Both the position numbers and the translations under genes were made by a program. The notes beneath the pieces were generated by a model that made no database searches, was not told the DNA's origin, and saw only the letters and a program-made list of their open reading frames with translations. Shown in pieces: positions 53,683-62,355 of a DNA stretch of 64,000 nucleotides (positions within the stretch are counted from its first letter, which is position 1; the number at the start of each line of letters is the position of its first letter). Where the stretch lies: assembly GCF_003589595.1 (NCBI RefSeq), contig NW_020653852.1, positions 1,392,955-1,456,954 of the forward strand. Reading direction: 5' to 3'. This DNA is from Hyposmocoma kahamanoa (lineage: Eukaryota > Arthropoda > Insecta > Lepidoptera > Cosmopterigidae).

Positions 53683-54110
53683 CGACTTCAAAAAAGGAGG
53701 ACGTTCTCAATTCGACTGTATGTTTTTTCTTTTTTTTTGTATGTATGTTACGCGATAACTCTGGTATTTGTGCACTGATTTTCATGATTCTTTTTTGTTG
53801 GAAAGAGGGTACCTCCATAGTGGTCCCATTAACTTTTGAAGAAAATCATCCACCTCTAAGAGTGGCTGTTCACGCATGAAGATTCATTTTTATAAATAGT
53901 GCCTAAATTTTATTATACGGAGCAATTATTTTAATGGTTGATTTTGCTATTCTGTAATTCAAGGCGTTTTTCCCTCTCAATGTACTTTAAGTAATGAGAA
54001 GTGATTTTTATTATCTTCTGTGTCAAGTTCCGTATAGTGGCGAACTAGGGGAACCGATTTCAAAAAAACTTGGCAAATAGATGTAATTCCACGTACTTTT
54101 GAAGTCGGTT
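53683..54110 (+). mobile_element. MITE-G, full length
   Basis: Left end TTGAACCGACTTCAAAAAAG, right end TACTTTTGAAGTCGGTTTTT. Inside: GTATGTTACGCGATAACTCT, GATTTTCATGATTCTTTTTT, GGAAAGAGGGTACCTCCATA. A 180-bp stretch (about 53870-54040) is unlike the other copies and may be a further insertion. Confidence 0.8.
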
Positions 54111-54123
54111 TTTTTAGTACTCT

Positions 54124-54190
54124 GTACTGAGATTATTGTATTAATAATGTAATAACTAGTGGAGTAATTTCACAAAAAAAATAACTGAAC
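54124..54190 (+). mobile_element. Rep-D 3' end fragment
   Basis: TGAGATTATTGTATTAATAA, GTGGAGTAATTTCACAAAAA: the same ending as the Rep-D copy at 9150-9220. Confidence 0.55.
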
Positions 54191-54242
54191 ATCAAGGTGG
54201 TGAGATATCCTCACATTCAATCAATAAACTTAATTACAATTT

Positions 54243-54465
54243 TTAACCGACTTCAACAAAGGAGGATGTTCTCAATTTGACCTTATGTTTTTTTGTATGT
54301 ATGTTCAGCATTTGTCAACCGATTTTGATGATTCTTTTTTTTTGTTGGAAAGAGGGTACCTCTGATGTGGCTCCATTTAAATTTGAACAAAATATTCCAC
54401 GAAGGGTGGCAAACTAGGCGATGAATGACTTTTGAGGTCGGTTTTTTTAGTACTCTGTCCTGATT
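54243..54465 (+). mobile_element. MITE-G, full length, short
   Basis: TTTTTAACCGACTTCAACAA, CTCAATTTGACCTTATGTTT, GGAAAGAGGGTACCTCTGAT, GGCAAACTAGGCGATGAATG, TTTTGAGGTCGGTTTTTTTA. A tidy ~220-bp copy. Confidence 0.85.
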
Positions 54466-54522
54466 GTTATTGAAGCGACATCTCAGCTGCTGGTAGCTAA
54501 AAAGGTGCCTCGCTGATTGAAG

Positions 54523-54702
54523 AAATAGATTTCTCACAATTGGCGCAATGGCAAAAAATTAACAAACACAAAACCAAGATCTGCAACAAGCACATTCTAA
54601 GGGTCCGCTGGTTCGTGCCGTGGCTTATTGCATATGTCTAGCGCGGTTCGCTAGAAGACGCTGGTTCGGATCGAAGGATTCTTTCTAAGTATGCGATCTT
54701 TG
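54523..54702 (+). mobile_element. Rep-D copy
   Basis: AATAGATTTCTCACAATTGG, GGTCCGCTGGTTCGTGCCGT, GGCTTATTGCATATGTCTAG, CGCTAGAAGACGCTGGTTCG, GTATGCGATCTTTG. The B-box is decayed. Confidence 0.75.
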
Positions 54703-54704
54703 CC

Positions 54705-54990
54705 AAGCTCAAGCCTAAAGCATTGTAGCCTGATGAATGAGGAAAAATCTACAGATCAAGTATGTGGTAAACGAGCCTAACATCATAGGACAAACTAAAA
54801 CAATCCGATTTCGCTAGCTTGGCCACGTCGAGGGTTAGGTGAAGATCGTGCAGTCAAGAGAGCATATCTAGGGCAAGCGACTAGCAGAAGGCCGGTTGGA
54901 CGTCCTAGATATCGCTTAATCAATCAAGTCTACACAGACCTTGTCAGCTTCGAATAGCCGATTGGCTTAAGCGGCACAGAAGGGAGGAGG
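54705..54990 (+). pseudogene. LINE C-terminal relic (endonuclease-RT type)
   Basis: TTGGCCACGTCGAGGGTTAG gives LGHVEG in one frame. After a frameshift the sequence gives GEDRAVKRAYLGQATSRRPV, GRPRYRLINQVYTDLVS. The order (R)I(R)WLGHV.RM.EDR..K...., G.R..GRPR.RW.DQV..DL is the usual C-terminus of a non-LTR endonuclease/reverse-transcriptase group. Stops and at least one frameshift break it. Different from the 39140/52535 family, though of similar design. Confidence 0.72.
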
Positions 54991-55016
54991 TGAGGTGCAT
55001 CTTAGTAGCAGAGCAT

Positions 55017-55257
55017 CTTAGTAGAAGAGCTCCTTGTGAAAGAGTTCATCCAGGGTAGTACTGCCACCTTACCTATTTCTGCCACCAAGCAGTATTTTAC
55101 TGTGCTCCGGTTTTGAAAGGTAAGGGTGGTGGTGAAATTACAGGCACATGGGGCTTGTCAACTTATGTCTCAGTTCTATGTAGTTTAAAGCTCTGAGTGG
55201 CACTGCAATTGTTATGGATGGATGGACGTGTTCGTCTCATCACTTAATATTAAAGAA
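55017..55257 (+). mobile_element. Rep-A, nearly full length
   Basis: GTAGAAGAGCTCCTTGTGAA, CATCCAGGGTAGTACTGCCA, GTGGTGGTGAAATTACAGGC, CTTATGTCTCAGTTCTATGT, TGGATGGATGGACGTGTTCG, CATCACTTAATATTAAAGAA. The GACGGGCGCAGTGG part is deleted. Confidence 0.9.
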
Positions 55258-55673
55258 ATAAAAAGTCTTATGTTCGGAGGCCAAGATCCATTTCGTGTCG
55301 CAGAGCCAGTGAAGTAAGTAAGTATTCGATCTTTGGATTAATCATTACGACGTACCATTTAACTCAAATTTCAAAAGCGATTCTTCTCCATTAACCGTCA
55401 CATGTTTATCTTTTTATATACAAATATCACTCACACTATCTACAGCTCAAGTTGTGACGTGCTAAACAAATAGACGACGTGTCTATGACCTGAAAAATTG
55501 CGTAACACTAAATTGTAAAATTATCTCAGGTTTCAGATCGAAATTCAGATTTCTTTACGACATATGGGACCAGGTGGGGTAAGAGGAACACCGAGAGAAG
55601 AGGGACTTGAAGCCTTAACTTGTAATCTAAAAGAGTAGCACTATAGTCTTTTAGTCGAAAAAACAGACAAACA
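55258..55673. other. Mostly unassigned; Rep-D-like end
   Basis: GTATTCGATCTTTGGATTAA near 55321 resembles the Rep-D 3' end. The rest is unrecognised. Confidence 0.4.
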
Positions 55674-55859
55674 CACTGGCGCATAATCGACGCGTCGCGT
55701 CGCGTCCTGTTTTTCAACTCCACCGCCAGGCGACGCGCTACTACGCTCGATTCCATATTTGCAAAACACAAATTTGTACCTTAATAATGGAAAAATATAG
55801 ATGAATATGGTGTAGGCGAAAAACATGACGCGTCGCGACGCTTCGACTCTGCGCCAGTG
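55674..55859. mobile_element. CpG-rich MITE, 186 bp, 33-bp TIRs
   Basis: Left TIR 55674-55706 (CACTGGCGCATAATCGACGC, GTCGCGTCGCGTC). Right TIR 55827-55859, whose complement is CACTGGCGCAGAGTCGAAGC, GTCGCGACGCGTC: 29 of 33 positions match. The 120-bp interior carries no frame of interest. CAC termini occur in several cut-and-paste superfamilies. No target duplication is evident, so the superfamily is open. Confidence 0.78.
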
Positions 55860-56156
55860 TCAGTTGAGCCTTAAGTTTATGGCGTGTCGCCAGAGAAGAA
55901 GCGAGAAAAACTGTTACACTATTAAATACAGGTCTTACAAAAAATATGCGATATACCTAAGGATATTGTCTGAAGAACGTGCTAATTTACTACACGTTAG
56001 GATGTACTTTATCCGATCATATAAAATCCTGAAAACAGGTTAAAATAAAAGTTTAACCCGAATTATTTAAGAATATAAGTAATATCTAACTTTGTACATA
56101 ATTTTTACATGGAGATATTTCTCTTTAAGTACTACAGAGACTTCCTTTTCCTTTTA

Positions 56157-56354
56157 ACTGCCTCCGCGGCCGAACGGTTACCATGCCATGCAGAGGTCCC
56201 AGGTTCGATTCCCGGGCCGGGAGAAATATTTGTATGGCCTACATTTATTTGTCTCGTGAGTTTGGGTGTAATTTGTAATTGTCTATTTGTGTGTCCATGG
56301 CACCCGCGACACAGGGTTTCCCTAGTGCGGGGCTACGTCGAATGTGTGCGTTAT
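56157..56354 (+). mobile_element. SINE-C, full length
   Basis: AACTGCCTCCGCGGCCGAAC, GGTTCGATTCCCGGGCCGGG, GTATGGCCTACATTTATTTG, CGACACAGGGTTTCCCTAGT, GAATGTGTGCGTTAT then A-run. An 11-bp deletion removes CGGACTGCCACG. Confidence 0.9.
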
Positions 56355-56359
56355 AAAAA

Positions 56360-56490
56360 AAAAATTTGTCAGATCTGTGACAAATTATCTCCGCCTGTTC
56401 TTATTTTATGAGCGAGCGGATTGCGGGACGCGGGGGAGACCCCCATACCGCACCATCTAAAATCTAGGCTCGCGTTGAACTACTTCGCCT
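56360..56490 (-). mobile_element. Rep-K copy
   Basis: ATTTGTCAGATCTGTGACAA, ATTATCTCCGCCTGTTCTTA, TGCGGGACGCGGGGGAGACC, CCGCACCATCTAAAATCTAG, CGCGTTGAACTACTTCGCC. The complement follows 40038-40160. It begins right at the end of a SINE-C. Confidence 0.65.
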
Positions 56491-56554
56491 TAAAGTGCAA
56501 GTCTTTTTAATGACACTAGACAAAACATTAATGAAAAAGTAAGTGACAACTTCT

Positions 56555-56712
56555 TCTTTATGATACCAGGGGAGGGGCAAACCAGTCGTGCTTCTAATGG
56601 AAACTTGCGACGCGAAGGCGACTGGCCTGTCCATAACAGTTGCAGTGCCACTCAGAGTTCTAAATCACAAAGATCTGAGAAGCGCTGCGCCCATCACCCT
56701 GAGGCATAAGTG
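56555..56712 (-). mobile_element. Rep-A, 5' half missing
   Basis: TTTATGATACCAGGGGAGGG, CAAACCAGTCGTGCTTCTAA, GCCTGTCCATAACAGTTGCA, CAAAGATCTGAGAAGCGCTG, CACCCTGAGGCATAAGT. It stops abruptly where LINE-N begins. The same junction type is seen at 59982-60100. Confidence 0.85.
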
Positions 56713-56719
56713 ATGATTA

Positions 56720-57228
56720 TATAACGAGCGATTCGTTTAGGTTGTCGGATTTCTCTCAGAGAAAAGTTTAAGGAGACTGGTATCATGACTGTGGCATCAC
56801 AGTACATTTACTCAAATATTTTGTATGCCCGTAAAAATATACATAATTTCATTAAGAAAGAAGATATCTATAATATTAACTAGAACTAAATCCAAACTCG
56901 TGTTACCACGATTTCGTTTAAATAAGGTAAACGATACCATTTCTTAGATTTGAAACTTACATTAAAAGTATTTTTAATTGAAAAGTCATATTACAAAGTT
57001 GTACACTACGTATTAATTAAAGATGTATGGAAAGATAACATGAGTCTAGATTCCACACAAATATGATCCAAAGTGTATTCTAGAGCATTTAAGTTTATTT
57101 AAACGAGCAATCCCTAGAGTTTCTTGCTCATTCTCCTCAGGGAGGTCAGCGTTGGGAACGAGCAGTAGCTTAAAAAATGACGTTTTCAAATGTAAAAATT
57201 TTACTTATGGAATGAAAGATTACCTATT
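56720..57228 (+). mobile_element. LINE-N 3' region
   Basis: TTTCTCTCAGAGAAAAGTTT, GGAGACTGGTATCATGACTG, CATCACAGTACATTTACTCA, GTATGCCCGTAAAAATATAC, then CATTTAAGTTTATTTAAACG, CCCTAGAGTTTCTTGCTCAT, GAACGAGCAGTAGCTTAAAA. The first part corresponds to the C-terminal coding end of a CR1/Jockey-like LINE (compare CR1-F's TCTTTGAGAGATAAGTTTAA); no long frame remains. Confidence 0.65.
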
Positions 57229-57626
57229 TCACTTGGTGTCCCAAGAGGCTTTAATATCAACTTACATTAAGTGATAACTGAACGCTATTACACAGGTACA
57301 TGAAGAAAACGAGGTTTAACTAATTAACTAAGTCCGTTTGTCCGCAAACGGTACATAACCGCGTTTATAACCTTTTTCGTATCTAACTATAGAGTACGCG
57401 GAAGGCCTTGTGAATTAAAATTCTACACATAAGGAAACAATTGAAAAGGCCATTCGCTCGCTATATTTGTTTCAACTCGTACGCATGCCAATGTCATAAA
57501 AAAGGCGCGATTAGACGTCGGTAGTTCCAAATGTACCTTAACTGACAAGTTAGCTTCCTTGTTGCGAATAACTTAGAAATAGTGTTACAAATTTAAACAT
57601 TTTTTTTATATGTATAATCAATGTAT
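57229..57626. other. No recognised feature
   Basis: AT-rich; nothing shared. Confidence 0.35.
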
Positions 57627-57666
57627 GTCGCTTAGTCTCTTTTGTAATCAAAAGAGACTAAGCGAC
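57627..57666. repeat. Perfect 18-bp hairpin
   Basis: GTCGCTTAGTCTCTTTTG (57627-57644) and its exact complement (57649-57666) flank the 4-nt loop TAAT. No copy was noticed elsewhere in the window. Confidence 0.93.
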
Positions 57667-58085
57667 CCTGAGACTGAATGATAAAGCAAATTTTCGGTTT
57701 TTTTTTAGGCGGGAAAAATGAAAGTTCAATTTTTTTTTTAATTTATTGCATGACCTGGATGCAAAGTCCTTCAGTCGAAAACATAAATAATGACAGTTCA
57801 TAATTAATTAATTTATTTCTGTTGTTCTGGTATTTTAGTTCGAGATTCGTATAATTTCGCGTTTTAATCTTCGATTAAGGCACAATAGCACTATCCTATT
57901 CCACTTTAAACTAGATTTCACAAAATAATTGAAAGTCAAAATAAAAACACTTTTCCCTCCAAAAGGTCCAGAGCGAATAAATAATGACAGTTCAATGCAC
58001 AAAATGGTTGCCAACTTAAAATCAACTAGTGATTGCAGTCGATAAATATGTTATCGACCATTGACTAAATATTAGTTACTTTTAT
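57667..58085. other. No recognised feature
   Basis: AT-rich; ATAATGACAGTTCA occurs twice (about 57788 and 57982), a minor echo. Confidence 0.35.
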
Positions 58086-58093
58086 AATGTTTT

Positions 58094-59093
58094 TAGTAGC
58101 AGTAGAGCGCCTTGTGAAAGAGTTCATCCAGGGTAGTACTGCCACCTTACATATTTCTGCCGCCAAGCAGTAATGTCAGCATTACTATGTTCCGGTTTTG
58201 AAGGATAAGGGTGCTGGTGTTAACTATTATAATTGCAGGCTCACGGGATTTTCAAATTCAAATTCAAAATAATCTTTATTTCATAGGTAAGCATTATTAC
58301 ACTTGAAATCGTCACAATGGTTAAACTCTACCGCTCATTCGTAAGGCAGATTCCCCTGAGAAGAATGAGCAAGAAACTCTAGGGGTTGCTCTTTGTAAAT
58401 AACATTTGTACACATTCAAAATTTACAATATTTTTTTTGTTTTGAAATGTCAGAGATCGCGACTACCTCCATGAACTAAACGGGTTACTACCACGGTTTT
58501 TTGTCATCCAACTTTAACAACAATACCTTTAGTATAAAGTTTTTGTTTCACTATAGTTTTAAACCCCGTGAAAGGCAAATTTTGTATATCAACCGGAATC
58601 TTGTTATAGAAGCGTCTACATTGCCCCTTAAATGATTTTGTGAAGACGATTATCAAGAACCGCTAGTTTATTTTTGTTCCTCCAAGAAATTACTATTCTC
58701 TTAACATAAATTACATTTTTATAATTGTACTGTGAGGCTAGTGTAAGAATGTTAATTTCCTTAAACTTATCTCTCAAAGATACTCTGGGGCCCAGATTAT
58801 AAATTGTCCTTACCGCATGTTTCTGCAGCACAAAGATTCTATTGATATCGGCGGCATTACCCCAAAGCAAAATGCCGTACGTCATTAGACTGTGAAAGTA
58901 GCTGAGGTAAACCAATCTAGCTGTTTTGACATTTGGAAGTTTCTGTCATCTGAAATTTGTCAGTTTATGTCTCAGGGTGTCGGGCGCAGTGGCAGTAAAG
59001 GTCTGAGTGGCACTGGCTATCGTTATGGACAAGCGTGTCGCTTACCAACAGGCACACAATTTGTTCGTTGCGTCACTTAGTATTATAAAAATA
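58094..59093 (+). mobile_element. Rep-A split by a CR1-F insertion
   Basis: Left part to about 58250: AGTAGCAGTAGAGCGCCTTG, CCGCCAAGCAGTAATGTCAG, GGTTTTGAAGGATAAGGGTG, GCAGGCTCACGGGA. Right part from about 58949: GAAATTTGTCAGTTTATGTC, GTCGGGCGCAGTGGCAGT, GGTCTGAGTGGCACTGGCTA, CACTTAGTATTATAAAAATA. Together they rebuild the family order with the CR1-F piece in between. Confidence 0.9.
58251..58948 (-). pseudogene. CR1-F LINE nested in Rep-A
   Basis: Reading the minus strand: KTARLVYLSYFHSLMTYGIL, LWGNAADINRIFVLQKHAVR, then NLGPRVSLRDKFKEINILTL, ASQYNYKNVIYVKR and LAVLDN. This is a clean 95-codon piece (58915-58628) of the thumb/C-terminus of a CR1-group non-LTR polymerase. It is followed by its 3' UTR and ends at 58251 in the reversed (TTTGAA)n tail TTTTCAAATTCAAATTCAAA. 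The open frame shows that this is the youngest LINE piece in the window. It is 5'-truncated, as is normal for LINE insertions, and not functional. Confidence 0.88.
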
Positions 59094-59417
59094 AATCGTT
59101 TTACAAATTGTGTAACAAAAGTACCTATGCGTCAATTGGGATCTTGTCTTTGTATTATAGTAATTGATTTCAATACCAGTGAGTGAAATATTAAAATAAG
59201 AAAAAAGAAGGCGATAATTCAATTATTAATCATTACACCGTACCACAACATTAAGTATTTCTGTAAGACAGTCGATAAAATTATCGATAACAACTACATG
59301 ACTATTTCAAATGCTACGAAAAATAGCAACACAGCAAACGTCATTTTATTCGGTTAGGAAAAAATACGTAAGTCCCAGTTCCACTTTTTCACAATGTTGA
59401 CTACCTAGACATAATCG
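59094..59417. other. No recognised feature
   Basis: AT-rich sequence between two Rep-A pieces. Confidence 0.35.
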
Positions 59418-59490
59418 CAGCTGTCATGGACGGCCGTGTAGTTTACCACCATGCGCTTGTTCGCCACTTCGATTGATATCATAAAAAAAA
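59418..59490 (+). mobile_element. Rep-A 3' end fragment
   Basis: CGCAGCTGTCATGGACGGCC, GTGTAGTTTACCACCATGCG, CTTGTTCGCCACTTCGATTG, ATATCATAAAAAAAAAC. Confidence 0.8.
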
Positions 59491-59981
59491 ACAAACGCCA
59501 ACTATGAATTTTGTTCTCGATGGCGTACTTTTGTCAAAAATAACCATTCTTTATTTACCCACTACCAAGGTCCGCAAATACACAACTTATTATGGCATGA
59601 CACCACGGGTATGCCCATTGTATGTCTTCTCTATTTAATATTAGATGAAAATACACGTTGTTTTCTTGATGCATTGATATAAGGAAACTATTATACAAAA
59701 AGTTTTTATATATAACTTGGTAATCCCATGAGAGAATCTTCATGTATATTTGTCATATATTATGTAAAGTTTCTTTGGCTACTTTGTGTTTTGGGATGCG
59801 TAATTGCATACCCTATCTCTAACTGGTTCCATCTCGGTACTTAATGACGTAGAATTCCCTACGTTGTACTCTCCATTTAGATTTAGCTCTTGTTTTTCTT
59901 TTTTAGATGCATGTCATACACCAACACAAACTTTACTGTATGACTGAATTCCAAATTGTTACTGGATGATGTTGGATTTCA
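59491..59981. other. No recognised feature
   Basis: AT-rich; no shared repeat. Confidence 0.35.
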
Positions 59982-60090
59982 TACGACATGCCTGTCCATA
60001 ACGGTTGTAGTGTCACTCAGAGTTCCAAATCGAAAAGATCTGAGAAGCTCTACCACTGCGCCCGTGACCCTGAGGCATAAGTTGCGATTA
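59982..60090 (-). mobile_element. Rep-A middle fragment joined to LINE-N
   Basis: CATACGACATGCCTGTCCAT, AACGGTTGTAGTGTCACTCA, GAAAAGATCTGAGAAGCTCT, GTGACCCTGAGGCATAAGTT. It is followed directly by GCGATTAAATAACCAGCGAT and LINE-N, as at 56705-56750 (GATGATTATATAACGAGCGA). Confidence 0.82.
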
Positions 60091-60665
60091 AATAACCAGC
60101 GATTCGTTCTGTGTTCCATTTAGGTTCTTGGGTTTCTCTCAGAGGAAAGCTTAAGGAGACTGATATCATGACTGTGGCATTACAGTACATTAACTCAAAT
60201 ATTTTGTATGCCCGTAGAAATTTTCATAATTTCATTGAGAAATAAGATATCTATAATATTAACCTTAGAACTAAATCCAAACTTATGGTACCACGACTCT
60301 TTTATGAGGAACTGTATACGTTTTTACAAAAAGACTCCGGAGAATATACCATCCAGGACACATAACTCTAGTCACGTTGCGTTTTTATCCTTAAAGGGCT
60401 AGAATACAAAAACATAGTTATCATAATAAAAAGTATTCTACGGTTTTTTAAATTCAAATTTCAATAAGGACTTCGAGAAATAACGTTTAGTATACCAGTT
60501 TCAAAATTGCATGATAGTATTTGCGGAGTATATTAAGATTATCATTTCCTAAGTTTAAAATTTACATTAAAATTATTTCAACTGAAAAGTCATATTACAA
60601 AATGGAAGACTACGTGTTAGATAAAAATGTATGGAAAGACAACAAAACTCTAGATTCCACACATA
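60091..60665 (+). mobile_element. LINE-N 3' region, rearranged
   Basis: GATTCGTTCTGTGTTCCATT, TTTCTCTCAGAGGAAAGCTT, GGAGACTGATATCATGACTG, GTATGCCCGTAGAAATTTTC, then a second block with TTTCCTAAGTTTAAAATTTA, ATTTCAACTGAAAAGTCATA, AAAATGTATGGAAAGACAAC. Parallel to 56720-57060, with about 150 bp of extra or diverged sequence between the blocks. Confidence 0.65.
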
Positions 60666-60667
60666 TA

Positions 60668-60990
60668 TGGTTAATAAAATAAAATAAAATGAAAAGTATT
60701 TATTTCTTCGCAAATATTGAAAACATGCGAGATTGAGATCTTCTTTTAAGTATGAAAATACTTGTATCAGGATATCTCACTCCTCTATAACTAGTACATA
60801 ATAGATTTGAAATAAAGTTAAACAAAAGTACAATTACTGGACTAAATCTCTTAACTATGGTACAAAAAAAGAAAAAAAAAACTAAAGGACTACAAACTAT
60901 GAGAAAGACTTTACTAAGTTTTAAAGAGAGTTTAAAAAGTTAACATATAAATTTAGCTATTAGTTATGTGTATTAGGTAATGGTAAGGTG
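60668..60990 (-). mobile_element. LINE-W 3' end
   Basis: Begins AATAAAATAAAATAAAATGA, AAAGTATTTATTTCTTCGCA (reversed tandem A-rich tail). Then come GAGATCTTCTTTTAAGTATG, CTTGTATCAGGATATCTCAC, comparable to GGAGCCTCCTTTTAAGCATA, CCTGTGTCAGGAGACTCCGC at 46365. Confidence 0.55.
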
Positions 60991-61010
60991 TGTGCGTGCG
61001 TATGCGTGCC

Positions 61011-61059
<49 letters not shown>

Positions 61060-61060
61060 T
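60991..61060. repeat. (GT)n microsatellite
   Basis: GTGTGCGTGCGTATGCGTGC then about 15 GT units with TT and TA interruptions. Confidence 0.93.
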
Positions 61061-61261
61061 TGTGGTGCGTACGCGAATGAGGTGCGCTGTGTGTGTTGTA
61101 TGTTAAAACCCTGGATACGGCCGACTATACATATATTATATTAAGGTATTTGATAGTAAGGTATGTAATAGTAACTTACAAAAATTTACTTTACAACTTA
61201 AGTGTAGAACTTCAAAGTTCAAAGAAATTCAAAGTGTAGAACCATAGAATTAAAGTTTATA

Positions 61262-61362
61262 TATGAAAAGAGCAATTCCTACAGTTTCTTTCACATTCTT
61301 ATAAGGGAAGATAGCACAGTGTAAATATATTTTACCTATGAAATAAATGATTGTTTGACTTT
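61262..61362 (+). mobile_element. CR1-like LINE 3' end
   Basis: AAAAGAGCAATTCCTACAGT, TTCTTATAAGGGAAGATAGC, TTTACCTATGAAATAAATGA, TTGTTTGACTTTGACG. It ends in the TTTGAC-type tail, as at 19185-19312. Confidence 0.65.
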
Positions 61363-61650
61363 GACGATAAGACTGGTTTCAGAGCAGTGCGGGATTTATC
61401 ATCGGACGGCTCGCGCGGAGCCCCGTGGCGAAGTAACACGAGTGGCGTTTGAACAACGGTTTACAGTGACGCGGATTGCTCCGTACGGAAGAACTACGTA
61501 CAAGCCACCCGTGCGTTTATTAGGCGATTCATCATTCAGCCATACGACGCCCACTGCTGGGCATAGGCGTTTATTAGGCGATTAACTTCCGTGAATATCC
61601 GCGGATCTACGCATGCGGACAGTCCGTACAAACCGTACGGACAACTGTGA
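61363..61650. mobile_element. GC-rich segment hosting a micro-insertion
   Basis: CG-rich sequence with GTCCGTAC / GTACGGAC as a small hairpin near 61621-61641 and CCGCGG near 61598. Probably a decayed non-autonomous element. It is interrupted by the 37-bp insertion at 61530-61566. Confidence 0.45.
61513..61583 (-). mobile_element. 37-bp retro-tail with 17-bp target duplication
   Basis: GCGTTTATTAGGCGATT occurs perfectly at 61513-61529 and 61567-61583. Between them are 37 bp (CATCATTCAGCCATACGACG, CCCACTGCTGGGCATAG), which on the minus strand read as the 3' tail of an RTE/SINE group (CTATGCCCAGCAGTGGGCGT .. TGAATGATG). Confidence 0.92.
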
Positions 61651-61714
61651 AATCAAACTGACCAATTTAATGAAGTAAACGCGAACGAAACCGGTAGATT
61701 GGTTTACTTCAGCT

Positions 61715-62355
61715 ACTTTCACAGTCTAAAAACATACAGTATTTTGTTCTGGGGTAATGCCGCCGAAATCAATAGAATATTTGTACTGCAGAAATTTACA
61801 ATCTGGGCCCTTGAGTATCGTTGAGAGATAAGTTTAAGGAAATTAACATTCTTACACTAGCGTCCAGTCCATATATGCGAATGTAATTTACGTTAAGAGG
61901 AATAGTAATTTCTTTATGACATATGACATAACATTAATACGAGGAATGAAAATAAACTATCTGTTTTTAATAGTCGTCTTCACAAAGTCACAAATTCATT
62001 TAATGTATACGCTCCTATAACAAGATTCCGCTTGATGTACAAAATTTGTCATTCACGAGGTTTTAAACTACAGTCAAGCAAAAACTGTATACTATAGGTT
62101 TATTATACAACATCTGCGTACTTGGATGACAAACATCCGTGGTAGTAATCCGTTTAGATCTCGGAGGTAGTCTCGATGTTTGAAAACAAAAAAAATATTG
62201 TGTACCTACAAATGTTATTTACAAAGAGCTACTCCTAGAGTTTCTGGTCATTCTTCTCAGGGGAATCTGCCTTACGTACGAGCGATAAAAATAGAGGCGA
62301 TTTCAAGTGTAATAATGCTTATACTATGAAATAAAGATTTGATTCATTTGAAAAA
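61715..62355 (+). pseudogene. CR1-F LINE 3' part
   Basis: Starts in the coding end: CAGCTACTTTCACAGTCTAA, TTTTGTTCTGGGGTAATGCC, GCCGAAATCAATAGAATATT corresponds to SYFHSLK..I.FWGNAAEINRIF. Then come CAATCTGGGCCCTTGAGTAT, AAGATTCCGCTTGATGTACA, GAGCTACTCCTAGAGTTTCT and GTGTAATAATGCTTATACTA, ending TGAAATAAAGATTTGATTCA. Frame broken; a relative of the open piece at 58251-58948. Confidence 0.82.
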
